Assembly (NCBI RefSeq): GCF_008312935.1
Contig: NZ_VSZO01000012.1
Location: 372,001-436,000, forward strand
Source: Roseiconus lacunae
Lineage (GTDB): Bacteria; Planctomycetota; Planctomycetia; Pirellulales; Pirellulaceae
Direction of reading: 5' to 3'
DNA: 64,000 nt
The notes below the pieces were generated by a model, which was not told the DNA's origin, did not search any database, and saw only the letters and a list, made by a program, of their open reading frames with translations. A program made the translations under genes and the position numbers. Each line of letters begins with the position of its first letter. Within the stretch, counting starts at the first letter, position 1. Below, one piece after another: positions 17,310 to 26,462 of the stretch.

Positions 17310-18446
17310 TCACTTGTCTTGCCGTTCGGCTTTCTTTCCCTCGATGACGTCGCTTGACGAAGACAACGATGCCCCCGAGGTGAGCAGTTTTTCACGCTGA
17401 TGCGTGTGGTACAACTTGATGAATAGAAAGAGCGCGGCAAAGGAAAAGATGAAAGCGATCGCGGCATAAAACAATGGCTGAATGAAGTTCGCCGAGACGT
17501 GCCCCAAGGCCTTGCCACCGGATTCCATCGTCCGTCCCAACAAACCACTCTTGCTGATCAAGACAGGATTCCCATCGGCATCAAAGACGATTTCATCGCC
17601 GCCGAGAATGCGATCGGATTCGGCCAGCACGATCGTTGTCGTTGCGGCCGTAAACAGTGTCTTGCCGGGATTTGCCGCTGCGAAGCGCCCCAGGAAGGCA
17701 ACCATCCGCTCGGCGTCGTTGTGCAGCAATCGCATCACGCCTTGGCGTTGGGCGGCGGGCAAGGCGGCCAAATCATCGGCATGCCGGGCCACCGCGATCG
17801 CTTGATCGGTCGTCAAGTTACTGGCCAGCTTTGTCCCGTCTTCTCCGAGTGATCGCGTCAACTGACCACCGACACCGGGGTGCCTTAGTTCGCTACGCAG
17901 CGCTCGCGGGCCACTCTTGATCACCGTCTCGGCCAACTCTCGACCGGTCGCCCCGGCGGACAAACGTGCCAACGCGGCCTTGACCTGGGCTTCGGGGAGT
18001 TCATCGAGCGCCGAGATCAGCGGCCCAATCTGCGGTGCGTTGTCGAGTGCCTTCAAGGCATCAGGCCCATGCTTGGCAACCAACCGCGCGACTTGCTCGG
18101 TCGTTTCCTCGCCGCCTTCGCGAAGGGCGGTCGCCGTGACGCGTTCGGCCAGCTCACGACCTCCGCTACGTGCCAAAAACTCGGTTGCTTCCTCCGTCCC
18201 CTCTTTGCCGAAGTACCGAATGACTGCTTTCGCGATCGCCGCGCCACTGAGCAGCCCGATGCTTTCGGCTGCCGGAACAGTGACCAAGACGGGCAACCGC
18301 ATCGCCGGCAGTGTGGCCGCGTGTGCGACGGACGTAACGCCGGCGGACATACCACTGATAGACAGGGTGCTGAAGGCAAGCGCGATCGCGGCGATGCGCG
18401 ACATGCAACGGCATGATGACAACTTGAAGAAATGCGAATCCGACAT
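17310..18446 (-). CDS. Membrane-anchored protein of unknown function (third gene of a three-gene module)
   Basis: A 378-residue protein. A signal-like hydrophobic N-terminus (about 17-45, ending VAHAA) precedes a long, mostly helical, Ala/Leu/Glu-rich region. Near the C-terminus are a single transmembrane helix (LFYAAIAFIFSFAALFLFI, about 330-350) and a short basic, Ser-rich cytoplasmic tail. A repeated motif recurs in the helical part: GRELAERVTATALREGGEET and GRELAETVIKSGPRAL. The start is an ATG four bases after the stop of the preceding gene, so the two are very likely co-translated. No family is recognised. Confidence 0.7.
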   Translation of the reverse strand: MSDSHFFKLSSCRCMSRIAAIALAFSTLSISGMSAGVTSVAHAATLPAMRLPVLVTVPAAESIGLLSGAAIAKAVIRYFGKEGTEEATEFLARSGGRELAERVTATALREGGEETTEQVARLVAKHGPDALKALDNAPQIGPLISALDELPEAQVKAALARLSAGATGRELAETVIKSGPRALRSELRHPGVGGQLTRSLGEDGTKLASNLTTDQAIAVARHADDLAALPAAQRQGVMRLLHNDAERMVAFLGRFAAANPGKTLFTAATTTIVLAESDRILGGDEIVFDADGNPVLISKSGLLGRTMESGGKALGHVSANFIQPLFYAAIAFIFSFAALFLFIKLYHTHQREKLLTSGASLSSSSDVIEGKKAERQDK

Positions 18447-18450
18447 GGAA

Positions 18451-19626
18451 TCAGTCTTCTGTGATTGGGTTGGTCAAAACGATGGCTTCAAAGAATCGAT
18501 CACGATACGCGAGGTTCAATTGATCGCAGATTTTTGGCAAGACGCTGACCAAGCCTTGTCGGCCGTCCGCTTGCGTTTCAATACGAACCGAAGGAGTCGC
18601 TTCACCGGGAATGGACGGCAGCTCCGGCGAGACGTTTCCGATCATCAGCGTGTGTTCTAGTTCGTTCAGGTAAGCATGCATCTGCTTCGATAGTTTGGCT
18701 TCAAACTGATCGGTCATCCACCAATCGATGATCAACCCGACAGCCAAGCCGACACCGAAACCGACCGCCGTTCCCACCGGCCCGCCCAACGAACCGCCGC
18801 CGGCACCGGTCGCAGTCGCCCCGACGGTTGCACTGGCACCGGCGGCCGACCCGATCGCGATCGAAGGTGCGAAGCGAGCCAACAACCCGGCCATCACCGA
18901 TTGGGCGGCGAACGCGCCGACTTCGCCGACGACAAAGGCCCCGATCATCAGTTCGACGCTGGTCGTGCCTTGGCTGGAAGCGTACTGACTGAGCGGCCCG
19001 GAGAGGTCATCGAAGAATTGGTCACCGATTTCGAATTGGGTTTCGGGGACGTCGGCGGTACTGAGCGAAGCTTGGACCTGGGTCAGCAGTTGATTCTGGT
19101 TTGCGACGATGTCGGCGCGGAACTGCAGCAACGGATCCGTGACATCGTCGATCAACTGATCGGCAGAAAACAAATGCTCCTGGAATTTCTCCTGCACATA
19201 GGCTTGAACACGATCATCGTTCTTCCACCAGCCGGCGGGCATGCGTTTGATGATGCCCAACCGGGTGCGGATGCTGGTCATGTCGTTGACAAAACCGTCG
19301 ACGCCTTGGTGGTAATCATCGAGGGCGGACTTGATGCGATCGAGGCATCGCTGGGCGGCGGCTTGGTTTTGCTGACCGATGTTTCCGAGCAGCGGTTCGA
19401 CTTGTTGCTCGTAAAACTTTGCCCGCGCCAAGCGACGCGCCGACTCGTCGATGCGAGCTTGGTCTTCGCGGGTGATCTGGCCTTTTGTGATCTGGCCGAT
19501 TGCCTGATCGGTTCGTTCGCGATTGCGGGCGGCGTCCCAAGCCGTCGCCGCAAACGTGAGTGCGGCGATCACGCTCGCACCGAAAAGCGGCAGCAGCCAA
19601 GTGGATCGTTTGGAAATGGCAGCCAC
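18451..19626 (-). CDS. Membrane protein with coiled coil and glycine-zipper segment, unknown function
   Basis: A 391-residue protein. One N-terminal membrane helix (WLLPLFGASVIAALTFAATA) leads into a charged helical region (about 40-210). Then comes a long hydrophobic Gly/Ala-rich stretch (about 220-305) with small-residue spacing of the glycine-zipper kind, ending GFGVGLAVGLIIDWWM. A soluble tail follows. Such stretches insert into membranes or oligomerise in several pore-like families, but no family assignment is made here. The GTG start at 19626 has GAGG eight bases upstream. It sits between two genes in the same direction. Confidence 0.7.
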   Translation of the reverse strand: MAAISKRSTWLLPLFGASVIAALTFAATAWDAARNRERTDQAIGQITKGQITREDQARIDESARRLARAKFYEQQVEPLLGNIGQQNQAAAQRCLDRIKSALDDYHQGVDGFVNDMTSIRTRLGIIKRMPAGWWKNDDRVQAYVQEKFQEHLFSADQLIDDVTDPLLQFRADIVANQNQLLTQVQASLSTADVPETQFEIGDQFFDDLSGPLSQYASSQGTTSVELMIGAFVVGEVGAFAAQSVMAGLLARFAPSIAIGSAAGASATVGATATGAGGGSLGGPVGTAVGFGVGLAVGLIIDWWMTDQFEAKLSKQMHAYLNELEHTLMIGNVSPELPSIPGEATPSVRIETQADGRQGLVSVLPKICDQLNLAYRDRFFEAIVLTNPITED

Positions 19627-19711
19627 CGTTTGGCCTCGGAGGTCGCAAAGGTTTCGACGGAACAGTCACGTGCGCTGCGAAGCAACGATCATCCGATTGC
19701 ACCGTCGTCAG

Positions 19712-20062
19712 CTACGACGCCCAAAATTTCCATTTGAAGCGTTTCTTCGGTGGCGGAGGTTTGGCGGTTGCCCCCAAGATCCCCCATTGCTTCGTCTCGC
19801 CATCGGTAATTTCGGCAACTCGCAACAATGATGCTTCGCGCAATTTCATGATTAAACGAGTATTACAATCCGTCTGGATGACTTGCACCCGTTCTTGGAA
19901 CTGTGCCATCGCCGACATGATCGCCGAAAGTGCCTGACGGGCGGTCGTTTGGGCCCCAAAGTCCTCGATCACAAACACAAACTCGTTTTTCGGACGACCG
20001 ATGACATCCGCGAAACGCCAGTGATCGTCTTCTTGATCCCAGCCATGATATTCACCGCTCAT
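19712..20062 (-). CDS. Small soluble protein of unknown function (first gene of a three-gene module)
   Basis: A 116-residue soluble protein. It is acidic at the N-terminus (YHGWDQEDDHWRFADV), with a middle helix (ALSAIMSAMAQFQERVQVIQ) and a Pro/Lys/aromatic C-terminus (PPPPKKRFKWKFWAS). There is no signal peptide. The ATG at 20062 has GAGG eight bases upstream; a GTG one codon earlier is also possible. It lies 85 bases before the glycine-zipper gene in the same direction. No family is recognised. Confidence 0.65.
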   Translation of the reverse strand: MSGEYHGWDQEDDHWRFADVIGRPKNEFVFVIEDFGAQTTARQALSAIMSAMAQFQERVQVIQTDCNTRLIMKLREASLLRVAEITDGETKQWGILGATAKPPPPKKRFKWKFWAS

Positions 20063-20151
20063 CACACCGCCCTCAAATCATTTCAGTCGCGGCCCCCAGC
20101 ACTGTACAAGTAACAGCTTACACCAATCCGTCTTCAAGATTCAAAGTGAAT

Positions 20152-21246
20152 TCATAAAGTCGGTGAGTCAATTTCACAATTGCTCGCTTGCGGCGAGGCG
20201 ATCCAGTCGAACAGGCATTCGTCCATCCAACACCGGCCGGATCGATCGATGAACCCCGCATGCCCCCCCGTGGGTGTGACGATCAGGCGAGCCGATTCTG
20301 GCCACGTCGAGCCGAAGAAGCGATCGGCGATGAAGCATTCGTGCGGCACAATCGGATCGTCCGCCGCCGCCAGCACCAACGTCGGCCAGCGAATACCGTC
20401 GAGCACACCGACCGCGCCACACTGCCGGTAATAGTCGTCCGCACCGGCAAATCCGCTGAGCGGGGCGGTCAATCGATCGTCCAATTCGTAGAGCGTCCGG
20501 GGCATTCGTACTCGAATCGCTTGCTGAAACTCGCTACGACTGCGAACCCGCTCGGGCAACCGTTTTAGCAGCGTCCGAATGAAGTAGCGATTGTAAAAAC
20601 GCCGCGACCGTCGCTGCATATTTTGACAACAACGCGCCAAATCGATCGGCGGACAAACCGCCGCGACCCGGCCGATGCGGTCAATCCAATTCGGCGTCGG
20701 GTCGAGGCCTTTGCCGATTCGGCCGAGCATCCGCAGCATCTGGTTTCCGCCCAAGGAAACTGCGATGGCGTCCATTTGCGGTGCGGCAGGATCAACCGTC
20801 TGGCACGACGCACTCTGATTCGTCATCGCCTGACCTGTCAGACTTCGCCCGGCGATACTTTGGCGACTGGCGACAAAATCGAAGGCGGCACGAACATCTT
20901 CGCTACGACCTGCGTGGCTGATTCCGTGGGCCAAATCGCGAGCGGCGCCACATCCACGACCGTCAACTCGATACACCGTCCAGCCCGCTTGATGAAACCG
21001 CCGCGTCAGACGGATCATGTAGGGCGACTGATGACAACCACTTAATCCATGAAAGATCAGTAGCGCCCTCCCATCGTCACGCCCCGACTGATGCAACACA
21101 ATGCAGTCTCCATCGGGAAGCTCAACGGTGTGCTTGATCGATTGAGGTGCTTGAACAGATGGTCGCCGCAGCGAGGCGATCGTTTGCAGCGTTCCGCCTC
21201 GATAAAGACGACTCGGATGGAACGGCGGCGGCGTGAAAGAGATCAT
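20152..21246 (-). CDS. YheT-type alpha/beta hydrolase
   Basis: A 364-residue hydrolase of the YheT/ABHD group. RLYRGGTLQTIASLRRP near the N-terminus and FHGLSGCHQSPYMIRLTRRF are characteristic. The nucleophile serine is in VSLGGNQM. The likely acid is in AADDPIVP and the histidine in GGHAGF. The substrate is unknown; family members act on esters. The frame extends to 21327, but an ATG there would overlap the divergent neighbour, and the family start resembles MISFTPPPFHPSR at 21246, so that start is chosen. A linker around residues 155-180 is rich in Ser and Gln. Confidence 0.85.
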   Translation of the reverse strand: MISFTPPPFHPSRLYRGGTLQTIASLRRPSVQAPQSIKHTVELPDGDCIVLHQSGRDDGRALLIFHGLSGCHQSPYMIRLTRRFHQAGWTVYRVDGRGCGAARDLAHGISHAGRSEDVRAAFDFVASRQSIAGRSLTGQAMTNQSASCQTVDPAAPQMDAIAVSLGGNQMLRMLGRIGKGLDPTPNWIDRIGRVAAVCPPIDLARCCQNMQRRSRRFYNRYFIRTLLKRLPERVRSRSEFQQAIRVRMPRTLYELDDRLTAPLSGFAGADDYYRQCGAVGVLDGIRWPTLVLAAADDPIVPHECFIADRFFGSTWPESARLIVTPTGGHAGFIDRSGRCWMDECLFDWIASPQASNCEIDSPTL

Positions 21247-21321
21247 CGGATACGTTTCGCCCTTGGAAGACTGACCACCGCGAGATTGAAACAGCGGTCT
21301 ACTAAAACAAAAAGATTCATT

Positions 21322-21909
21322 ATGCAAACGATTCGAAGCTTCATTTCGATCCCCATCACCCCCGGCATCACGTCTGCCGCGTCAAAGATTATCCGAGCTT
21401 TGAAACCCGTCGATAGTGGCATCAAGTGGGTCCCGATCGACAATCTGCATTTAACGCTGAAGTTTCTTGGCGAAGTCGACAACGTAGAAATCCCCGACGT
21501 CTGTAACGCGATCCGGCGGGTCACGCAACAAATCGCCCCTTTCGAATTGCATTTTCATGGCACCGGCGGATTCCCCAACCTGGAAAAACCACGCGTTCTT
21601 TATGCCGGTATCGAAGATCCCAGTGGACGTTTGGTCCAAATGGTCGCCGACATGGAACTTGAACTCGCGGACCTGGGCTTCAAACCTGAACCGAGGGACT
21701 ACCGCCCCCACCTGACACTTGGCCGAGCTCGCAGCAAAGGCGGACGCGTCAGCGCCGAATTGACCGAGGCGGCAGAATCATTTCGCGACACCCACTTGGG
21801 CGATATGGTGGTCGACGAACTGAACCTGATGGCCAGCTTTCTGGACAAGCAAGGCCCGACCTATCAAGTCATGGACACGATCGAGTTAAATGAAGACGCC
21901 GAGTCGTAG
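21322..21909 (+). CDS. thpR: RNA 2',3'-cyclic phosphodiesterase (2'-5' RNA ligase family)
   Basis: A 195-residue member of the 2H phosphoesterase superfamily, which opens 2',3'-cyclic phosphates in RNA. Both HxTx motifs are present: LHLTLKFLG and PHLTLGRAR. The usual N-terminus RSFISIPI and the FPN segment in GTGGFPNLEKPRVLYAGI are also seen. Length is normal for the family. The reading frame is open upstream to 21091, but the family start is the ATG at 21322, which leaves a 75-base region shared with the divergent hydrolase gene. Confidence 0.92.
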   Translation: MQTIRSFISIPITPGITSAASKIIRALKPVDSGIKWVPIDNLHLTLKFLGEVDNVEIPDVCNAIRRVTQQIAPFELHFHGTGGFPNLEKPRVLYAGIEDPSGRLVQMVADMELELADLGFKPEPRDYRPHLTLGRARSKGGRVSAELTEAAESFRDTHLGDMVVDELNLMASFLDKQGPTYQVMDTIELNEDAES

Positions 21910-22068
21910 GCACGGCGTCGTAGATGCTGATCAGTGGCGTCAATGTGTCCGAGAAAAATTCAAGGTCGGTAAATAAAACTCTAGCTTTAGCGCATCTACC
22001 TGCTGTACCTCCACGACGACGAGCGCGATTTTGTCGGAGAGTGTTTTCCACGGATCGGTCCAAGAATT

Positions 22069-22133
22069 GGCCGTATGGCGTTAGCCACCTTTTCGCTTTG
22101 ATAACCGGGGCGGACGCCGATCGGTTGCTTGAT
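22069..22133. repeat. REP-like hairpin repeat, copy D
   Basis: Left arm GGCCGTATGGCGTTAGCCAC. The right arm, containing ATAACCGGGGCGGACGCCGA, is a diverged version of the one in copy C. It lies just upstream of the pseudopilin operon. Confidence 0.65.
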
Positions 22134-22186
22134 CACTCCGTTTTTCTGTACCGAAGCACACACACGCCAGCACCCTTCCCACGACG

Positions 22187-23164
22187 ATGCCCGAGTTTCC
22201 GGCTGACCGATTGATCGCGCTAAATCGCCATGCGATCGAGGTGCTCAAGTTGGGTATCAACCTTGATCTTCAGCTTGGTGCCGATCCGATCGAGTCACTT
22301 CGAACGATCAACGATCGCCTAATGAGGTTATCGGGTCGCGAGATGACGACCGCGTCTCTGCTTGAGCAACTCGATCTTCCCAGCCATTTCCGAGCGGTCG
22401 CCGAAGCAATGATCGTGACAGAACGCCCGGTCACAGTACTAGAATCGCTGGCGATCCGCCCCCGGTCTTCCGCGTTGGCAACGATGCCACTGCGAACGAT
22501 CGCCGTCGAACCGGCGATCATCTTGGTCTTGGCCTTTGTCACCCTGATCGTCATCAGCGTCGTGACCACACCGACCATCGCCGCTCAGCATCTACAACAA
22601 CAAACCGATCCGTCGGCAGTCACTTCGCTTCTGATCGTACTTTCGCAAACGATGCCGATCTGGGTGACCACATTTCCGATCGCCTTACTACTCACATGGC
22701 TAGGATGGCGCAAGTTAGCACCCAAGATCGCTACGCGAATCCCCGGTGCCCATCAGCATGGGCACCTTCTGGAACGTCAAGCGAACGCACGGCGGGTGCT
22801 CGCACTCGTTGACTCGGGTGTCGCCGAAGACTTGGCGACGAAGCTACTAACCTCACCGTCAGACTGCGATCCGATCATCCGGCAAGTGATCCGTGCCGAT
22901 GACGAACAATCAATCACTTCGAAACGCGACAGTTTGATTCGGATCGCGCGTCTGTATGGATTCCTTGCCCAGTACACACGTGATTTCACCATGGTGCGTA
23001 TTCCGGCGATGGTCGGTTTAATGATCGCGAGTTCGATCGTCGTTTTGCTTTCGCTGCTGTTGTTTCTCCCGTGGGTTGATGCGTTGTATTCCGTCAGTGA
23101 ATTCTCGATCGAGACATTCCAGCCAGGCGGCAACGGGGTCTCAGTAGGGAGGCCGGGGCGATGA
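22187..23164 (+). CDS. GspF-like inner membrane protein (first of three)
   Basis: A 325-residue protein with about three membrane helices (AIILVLAFVTLIVISVVTT, WVTTFPIALLLTWLG, GLMIASSIVVLLSLLLFLP). The soluble helical segments before and between them are arranged like the type II secretion/pilus platform protein GspF/PilC. It is more diverged than the next two genes and lacks the usual VPxF motif. It starts a seven-gene run in which most stops overlap the next start. GspF proteins form the inner-membrane platform on which pseudopilins are assembled. Confidence 0.75.
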   Translation: MPEFPADRLIALNRHAIEVLKLGINLDLQLGADPIESLRTINDRLMRLSGREMTTASLLEQLDLPSHFRAVAEAMIVTERPVTVLESLAIRPRSSALATMPLRTIAVEPAIILVLAFVTLIVISVVTTPTIAAQHLQQQTDPSAVTSLLIVLSQTMPIWVTTFPIALLLTWLGWRKLAPKIATRIPGAHQHGHLLERQANARRVLALVDSGVAEDLATKLLTSPSDCDPIIRQVIRADDEQSITSKRDSLIRIARLYGFLAQYTRDFTMVRIPAMVGLMIASSIVVLLSLLLFLPWVDALYSVSEFSIETFQPGGNGVSVGRPGR

Positions 23165-24216
23165 GTGCAATTAAGGATTCTGACAACCGGCAAGTTCTCT
23201 ACGATCGGATCGAAACCGTCCGGCAATCCGACCAACACTGGAACCGAAACCTGCAATCCGTCGCCGACGCAATCCCGGATCCAGCCGTTCGCGGACACCT
23301 GAATCGATTGATCCGAATGGGCAAAGAAAACTTTAGCCCACAAACATTGGTCGCACAGTTTCCGGATTTGTTTTGGCTACTCACGCTTCGATCCGATCGA
23401 GCATCGGCGGACGCGACGACAATCATCTTAGAACAATCGGCCTATCAGTCGGCGGCGAATCGACGGCGACTGCAAACGCTGGCCTACCCGATCGTGGTGG
23501 CAACGATGGCGATGTTACTCGCGATTGCGATCAGCTATTTCGTCGTGCCACCGTTCGACGAGATGTTTCGCGAATTCGAGTTACGAGTTCCAAGTCCCAC
23601 AAAAATCGTGCTTGGATTTTCATCAATCGTTACCTCGCACCCGCTCGTCGCACTGCTGTTCGTGGTCCTTGTCGTCGCATTGTGCTGGCTAAGCACGATG
23701 GCGATCACGCATGGCATCTTCGCCAGAAATTGGTTCCGTTTCGGCGATCGCGGCAAAGGACTCGCCCGTAGTGAACTCGCTCGACTTGCGGTCCAATTGG
23801 CCGAACTAGTCGACGAAGGAATTCCAATTTCTACGGCACTGCGAATCGCTAGCGCATGCACCCAACAACATCATTTGTTTTCTTTATTGGTCGATACCGC
23901 CAAACACATCGAACGATCTCGAAACAATGCGATGGAAAGCAACATAGATCGATGGCAAGACCAAACAAAGAGTGGCTTACCGGCCAACTTTCAATTGGCG
24001 ATCGGAATGGCAGCCGGTACCGACACTGCGACTTCTGACACGACGCTTTTACGAAGTTTGTCCAACAACTATCAAGAACTGTCCGTTTCCCAATCCAGCC
24101 TACTATCGATCGTGATCAGTATTTTAACACTCATCGGCATCGCCATGATGGTCGCCTTCGTTGTGTTCGCGTTGTTCCTTCCAATGATCTCGCTCGTCAC
24201 TGTGTTGTCATCATGA
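23161..24216 (+). CDS. GspF-like platform protein (second of three)
   Basis: A 351-residue T2SSF-domain protein. The hallmark after the first helix is present: ISYFVVPPFDEMFREFELRV, then PTKIVLGFSSIV. The second half, LVDEGIPISTALRIASACT, matches the GspF LxaGvpl...AL..a pattern, and a C-terminal helix (IGIAMMVAFVVFALFLPMI) follows. It overlaps the first gene by ATGA. The family's role is to couple an ATPase to pseudopilin polymerisation; no such ATPase is encoded in this operon. Confidence 0.88.
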   Translation: MSAIKDSDNRQVLYDRIETVRQSDQHWNRNLQSVADAIPDPAVRGHLNRLIRMGKENFSPQTLVAQFPDLFWLLTLRSDRASADATTIILEQSAYQSAANRRRLQTLAYPIVVATMAMLLAIAISYFVVPPFDEMFREFELRVPSPTKIVLGFSSIVTSHPLVALLFVVLVVALCWLSTMAITHGIFARNWFRFGDRGKGLARSELARLAVQLAELVDEGIPISTALRIASACTQQHHLFSLLVDTAKHIERSRNNAMESNIDRWQDQTKSGLPANFQLAIGMAAGTDTATSDTTLLRSLSNNYQELSVSQSSLLSIVISILTLIGIAMMVAFVVFALFLPMISLVTVLSS

Positions 24217-25274
24217 TGCGATCGATTCGTCGACTCCTTCCCGACGGGATCATCGGGCCGCCGACCGAGAGCAAGCGTCGATCGTTGCTGCGATTGCTCT
24301 TGGTCGCGTCGAGTCGATCGATCCCGACCTCGGTGGTGACATTGAATTTAGCGTCCGAATATCGCGATCGATATGGGCGTAAATTGGAACGTTTGGCAGT
24401 CTGGTTAAAAGCGAACAGCTCGCTCGGCGCGGCGTTGACCCATACGCCAGGCGTTTTGAGTGAGAACGACTCGCTCTTGATTCGCTGCGGATCTGAAGTC
24501 GCTTCCGATGAATCTGTAGTCCGATTTATTCTCGAACAAGACGATGCTTCCGGACTGGTCCGTTCTCAGTCGCGAATCAATCAGGCGATCGGTTACACAA
24601 TTGCGTTGCTATTGATCTCGCTATTGACGATCACTTTTTTGACCCTGTTCATCCTGCCGACCATCATTCAGATCTTTGAAGAGTTTGCATTAGAACTCCC
24701 ACCTGCGATGCTGCTGCTCGTTCAAGCGTCGCGAGAACTTGGTTGGCTATGGCCAGTTTTTGTCGCGATCAGCATGGTGATGGTGCTATCGCTAATGTTC
24801 GAAGACGTTCGGCGCAATCTCGCGGACCGAATCCCATTTCGATGGTTGCCGGGTCGGCGTGAGCAAGAATGCGCCGGTTTGTTGCGACTCTTTGCGTTTC
24901 CCACCGAGCACGGCCTACCGCTGGCCGACACGATCACATCCGCGGCGTTGCACCACCCCAATCGGTCACTTCGCCGAAAGTTATTGGAGGTTCGTAGCCG
25001 TTCAAACTCCGATTCCGAGTGTTTCAATTCTCTCGCCGGCATCGGCATGATTGGAACGGACCACGCCCTCAGCTTAGCTCGGATTGATGACCATCAAATT
25101 CGATCATGGGCGTTGCTTCAGCTCGCATCGCAACTCGAAACACGTACAAGGTTCCGACGAGATCGCGTGATCCGTGTCGCCCAGTACCTGCCGGTTTTGA
25201 TCGTCGCGATTCCGATAGCGTGGTGCGTGATTGCGATTTTCCAGACGCTGACCCAATTGATCCACAGCCTCTAA
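24213..25274 (+). CDS. GspF-like platform protein (third of three)
   Basis: A 353-residue T2SSF-domain protein with membrane helices at about 130-155 (TIALLLISLLTITFLTLFI), about 175-200 and the C-terminus (LPVLIVAIPIAWCVIAIF). The family motif appears as LPTIIQIFEEFALELPPAM. The N-terminal half resembles the first GspF domain (LAVWLKANSSLGAALTHTPG). Its ATG overlaps the stop of the preceding gene. Having three such genes in a row, rather than one, is unusual. Confidence 0.85.
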   Translation: MMRSIRRLLPDGIIGPPTESKRRSLLRLLLVASSRSIPTSVVTLNLASEYRDRYGRKLERLAVWLKANSSLGAALTHTPGVLSENDSLLIRCGSEVASDESVVRFILEQDDASGLVRSQSRINQAIGYTIALLLISLLTITFLTLFILPTIIQIFEEFALELPPAMLLLVQASRELGWLWPVFVAISMVMVLSLMFEDVRRNLADRIPFRWLPGRREQECAGLLRLFAFPTEHGLPLADTITSAALHHPNRSLRRKLLEVRSRSNSDSECFNSLAGIGMIGTDHALSLARIDDHQIRSWALLQLASQLETRTRFRRDRVIRVAQYLPVLIVAIPIAWCVIAIFQTLTQLIHSL

Positions 25275-25275
25275 G

Positions 25276-25806
25276 ATGCGAACTTCACTCCGATTGCCAG
25301 TACACCGATCAAGCCACCGCGGTTCAGACCGTCGCGGCTTTACCTTGTTGGAAGTTGTTGTTTCGATCAGCTTGACCGTCGTCATGATCGGCATTGTCAC
25401 CCCAATGGTCGTGCGGTCGATGCGATTATGGAAAGACACCCAGCGGTACCAACTGGCAACGGACGAACTTGCGATTCAACTCGACCGATTGATCAGCCTT
25501 CCTCCGGACGAACGATCCGAAGCCATCGAACAACTCGCCGTCAATGATGCCATTGCAGCGCAGTTCCCGGGCGGCACGCTTTCGGCGGACCTCGTTTCAG
25601 GCAACCGCGAACAGCGTTTGGTACTTGCGTTCAACTGGGAACGCCCTGGCGATCCTCCCCCCATCCAACTGATCGGCTGGATCAATGCGACTGCGATCGA
25701 GGCGACTGCGATCGACCGCTCTGCGGTAGACACTTCGACGGACGAAACGAACGAAGCAATCACGCCTGCTGGCGATTTGAACTCCGAATCGGAGGCTACG
25801 TCATGA
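25276..25806 (+). CDS. Type II pseudopilin-like protein
   Basis: A 176-residue protein with a canonical prepilin leader: RRG before FTLLEVVVSISLTVVMIGIV, with Gly at -1 and Glu at +5, the prepilin peptidase site. A globular C-terminal half follows. It may be a GspI- or GspH-like minor pseudopilin. It begins one base after the stop of the third GspF gene and overlaps the next gene by four bases. No prepilin peptidase gene is in the window. Confidence 0.82.
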   Translation: MRTSLRLPVHRSSHRGSDRRGFTLLEVVVSISLTVVMIGIVTPMVVRSMRLWKDTQRYQLATDELAIQLDRLISLPPDERSEAIEQLAVNDAIAAQFPGGTLSADLVSGNREQRLVLAFNWERPGDPPPIQLIGWINATAIEATAIDRSAVDTSTDETNEAITPAGDLNSESEATS

Positions 25807-26462
25807 TCACAAGAAGACCTCATCGCCTTGGGTTCACCCTGCGTGAAATCGTACTCTCGCTTTCAATATCCAGCACCGTGATGATGCTTTCGACGGGGAT
25901 GATTCGCCAGGCGTTCTCCTGGTCCAAAGTCGGCCAGCAACGGACTCATGATGATCAGATCTGCTATTTGCTTTCGACCGAACTACGAAGCCATCTCCAT
26001 CTCGCACGTGAAGTGACACTGGTACCTGACACCGATGCTTCGTCAACGCGTGTAACGTTGCAATTGGGCGACGACAACAAAGTCACATACGACGTCGATT
26101 CGAATCGCATCGTGATGAAACAATGGCAAAGCGGAACGATCTCCAGAAGAAACGACTATGAATGGCGAGTCCCGCGTGACCCCGATTTAACTTACGACGA
26201 ATCGACCGGTGAATTTCGCCTACGGCTATCAACCGCGACGCCATTGGGGCACCGAAAAACAAGACTGCCCCACCCTGAGTCGATCCCTGTCGCCGCGGTC
26301 CAAACGTCGACTGCTGGGCGTGTGACAAGCCCGACAAATGGTACAGACAGGCAACAAGACCGAACGGATTCATCGACTAGGATTGAAACTCCGGTCTGGC
26401 GAACGATTCAAGCGATCACCGGACTGCGACTTCGGTACCAACGCGCGGAGATCGGATCATGA
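25803..26462 (+). CDS. GspJ-like pseudopilin
   Basis: A 219-residue protein with a prepilin leader (HRLG before FTLREIVLSLSISSTVMML). The body includes LRSHLHLAREVTLVPDT and ITGLRLRYQRAE, reminiscent of GspJ. Its start overlaps the preceding stop by ATGA and its end overlaps the next start. A Ser/Thr/Arg-rich linker near residues 175-195 is unlike usual GspJ. The protein is presumed to be part of a pseudopilus tip. Confidence 0.75.
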   Translation: MITRRPHRLGFTLREIVLSLSISSTVMMLSTGMIRQAFSWSKVGQQRTHDDQICYLLSTELRSHLHLAREVTLVPDTDASSTRVTLQLGDDNKVTYDVDSNRIVMKQWQSGTISRRNDYEWRVPRDPDLTYDESTGEFRLRLSTATPLGHRKTRLPHPESIPVAAVQTSTAGRVTSPTNGTDRQQDRTDSSTRIETPVWRTIQAITGLRLRYQRAEIGS

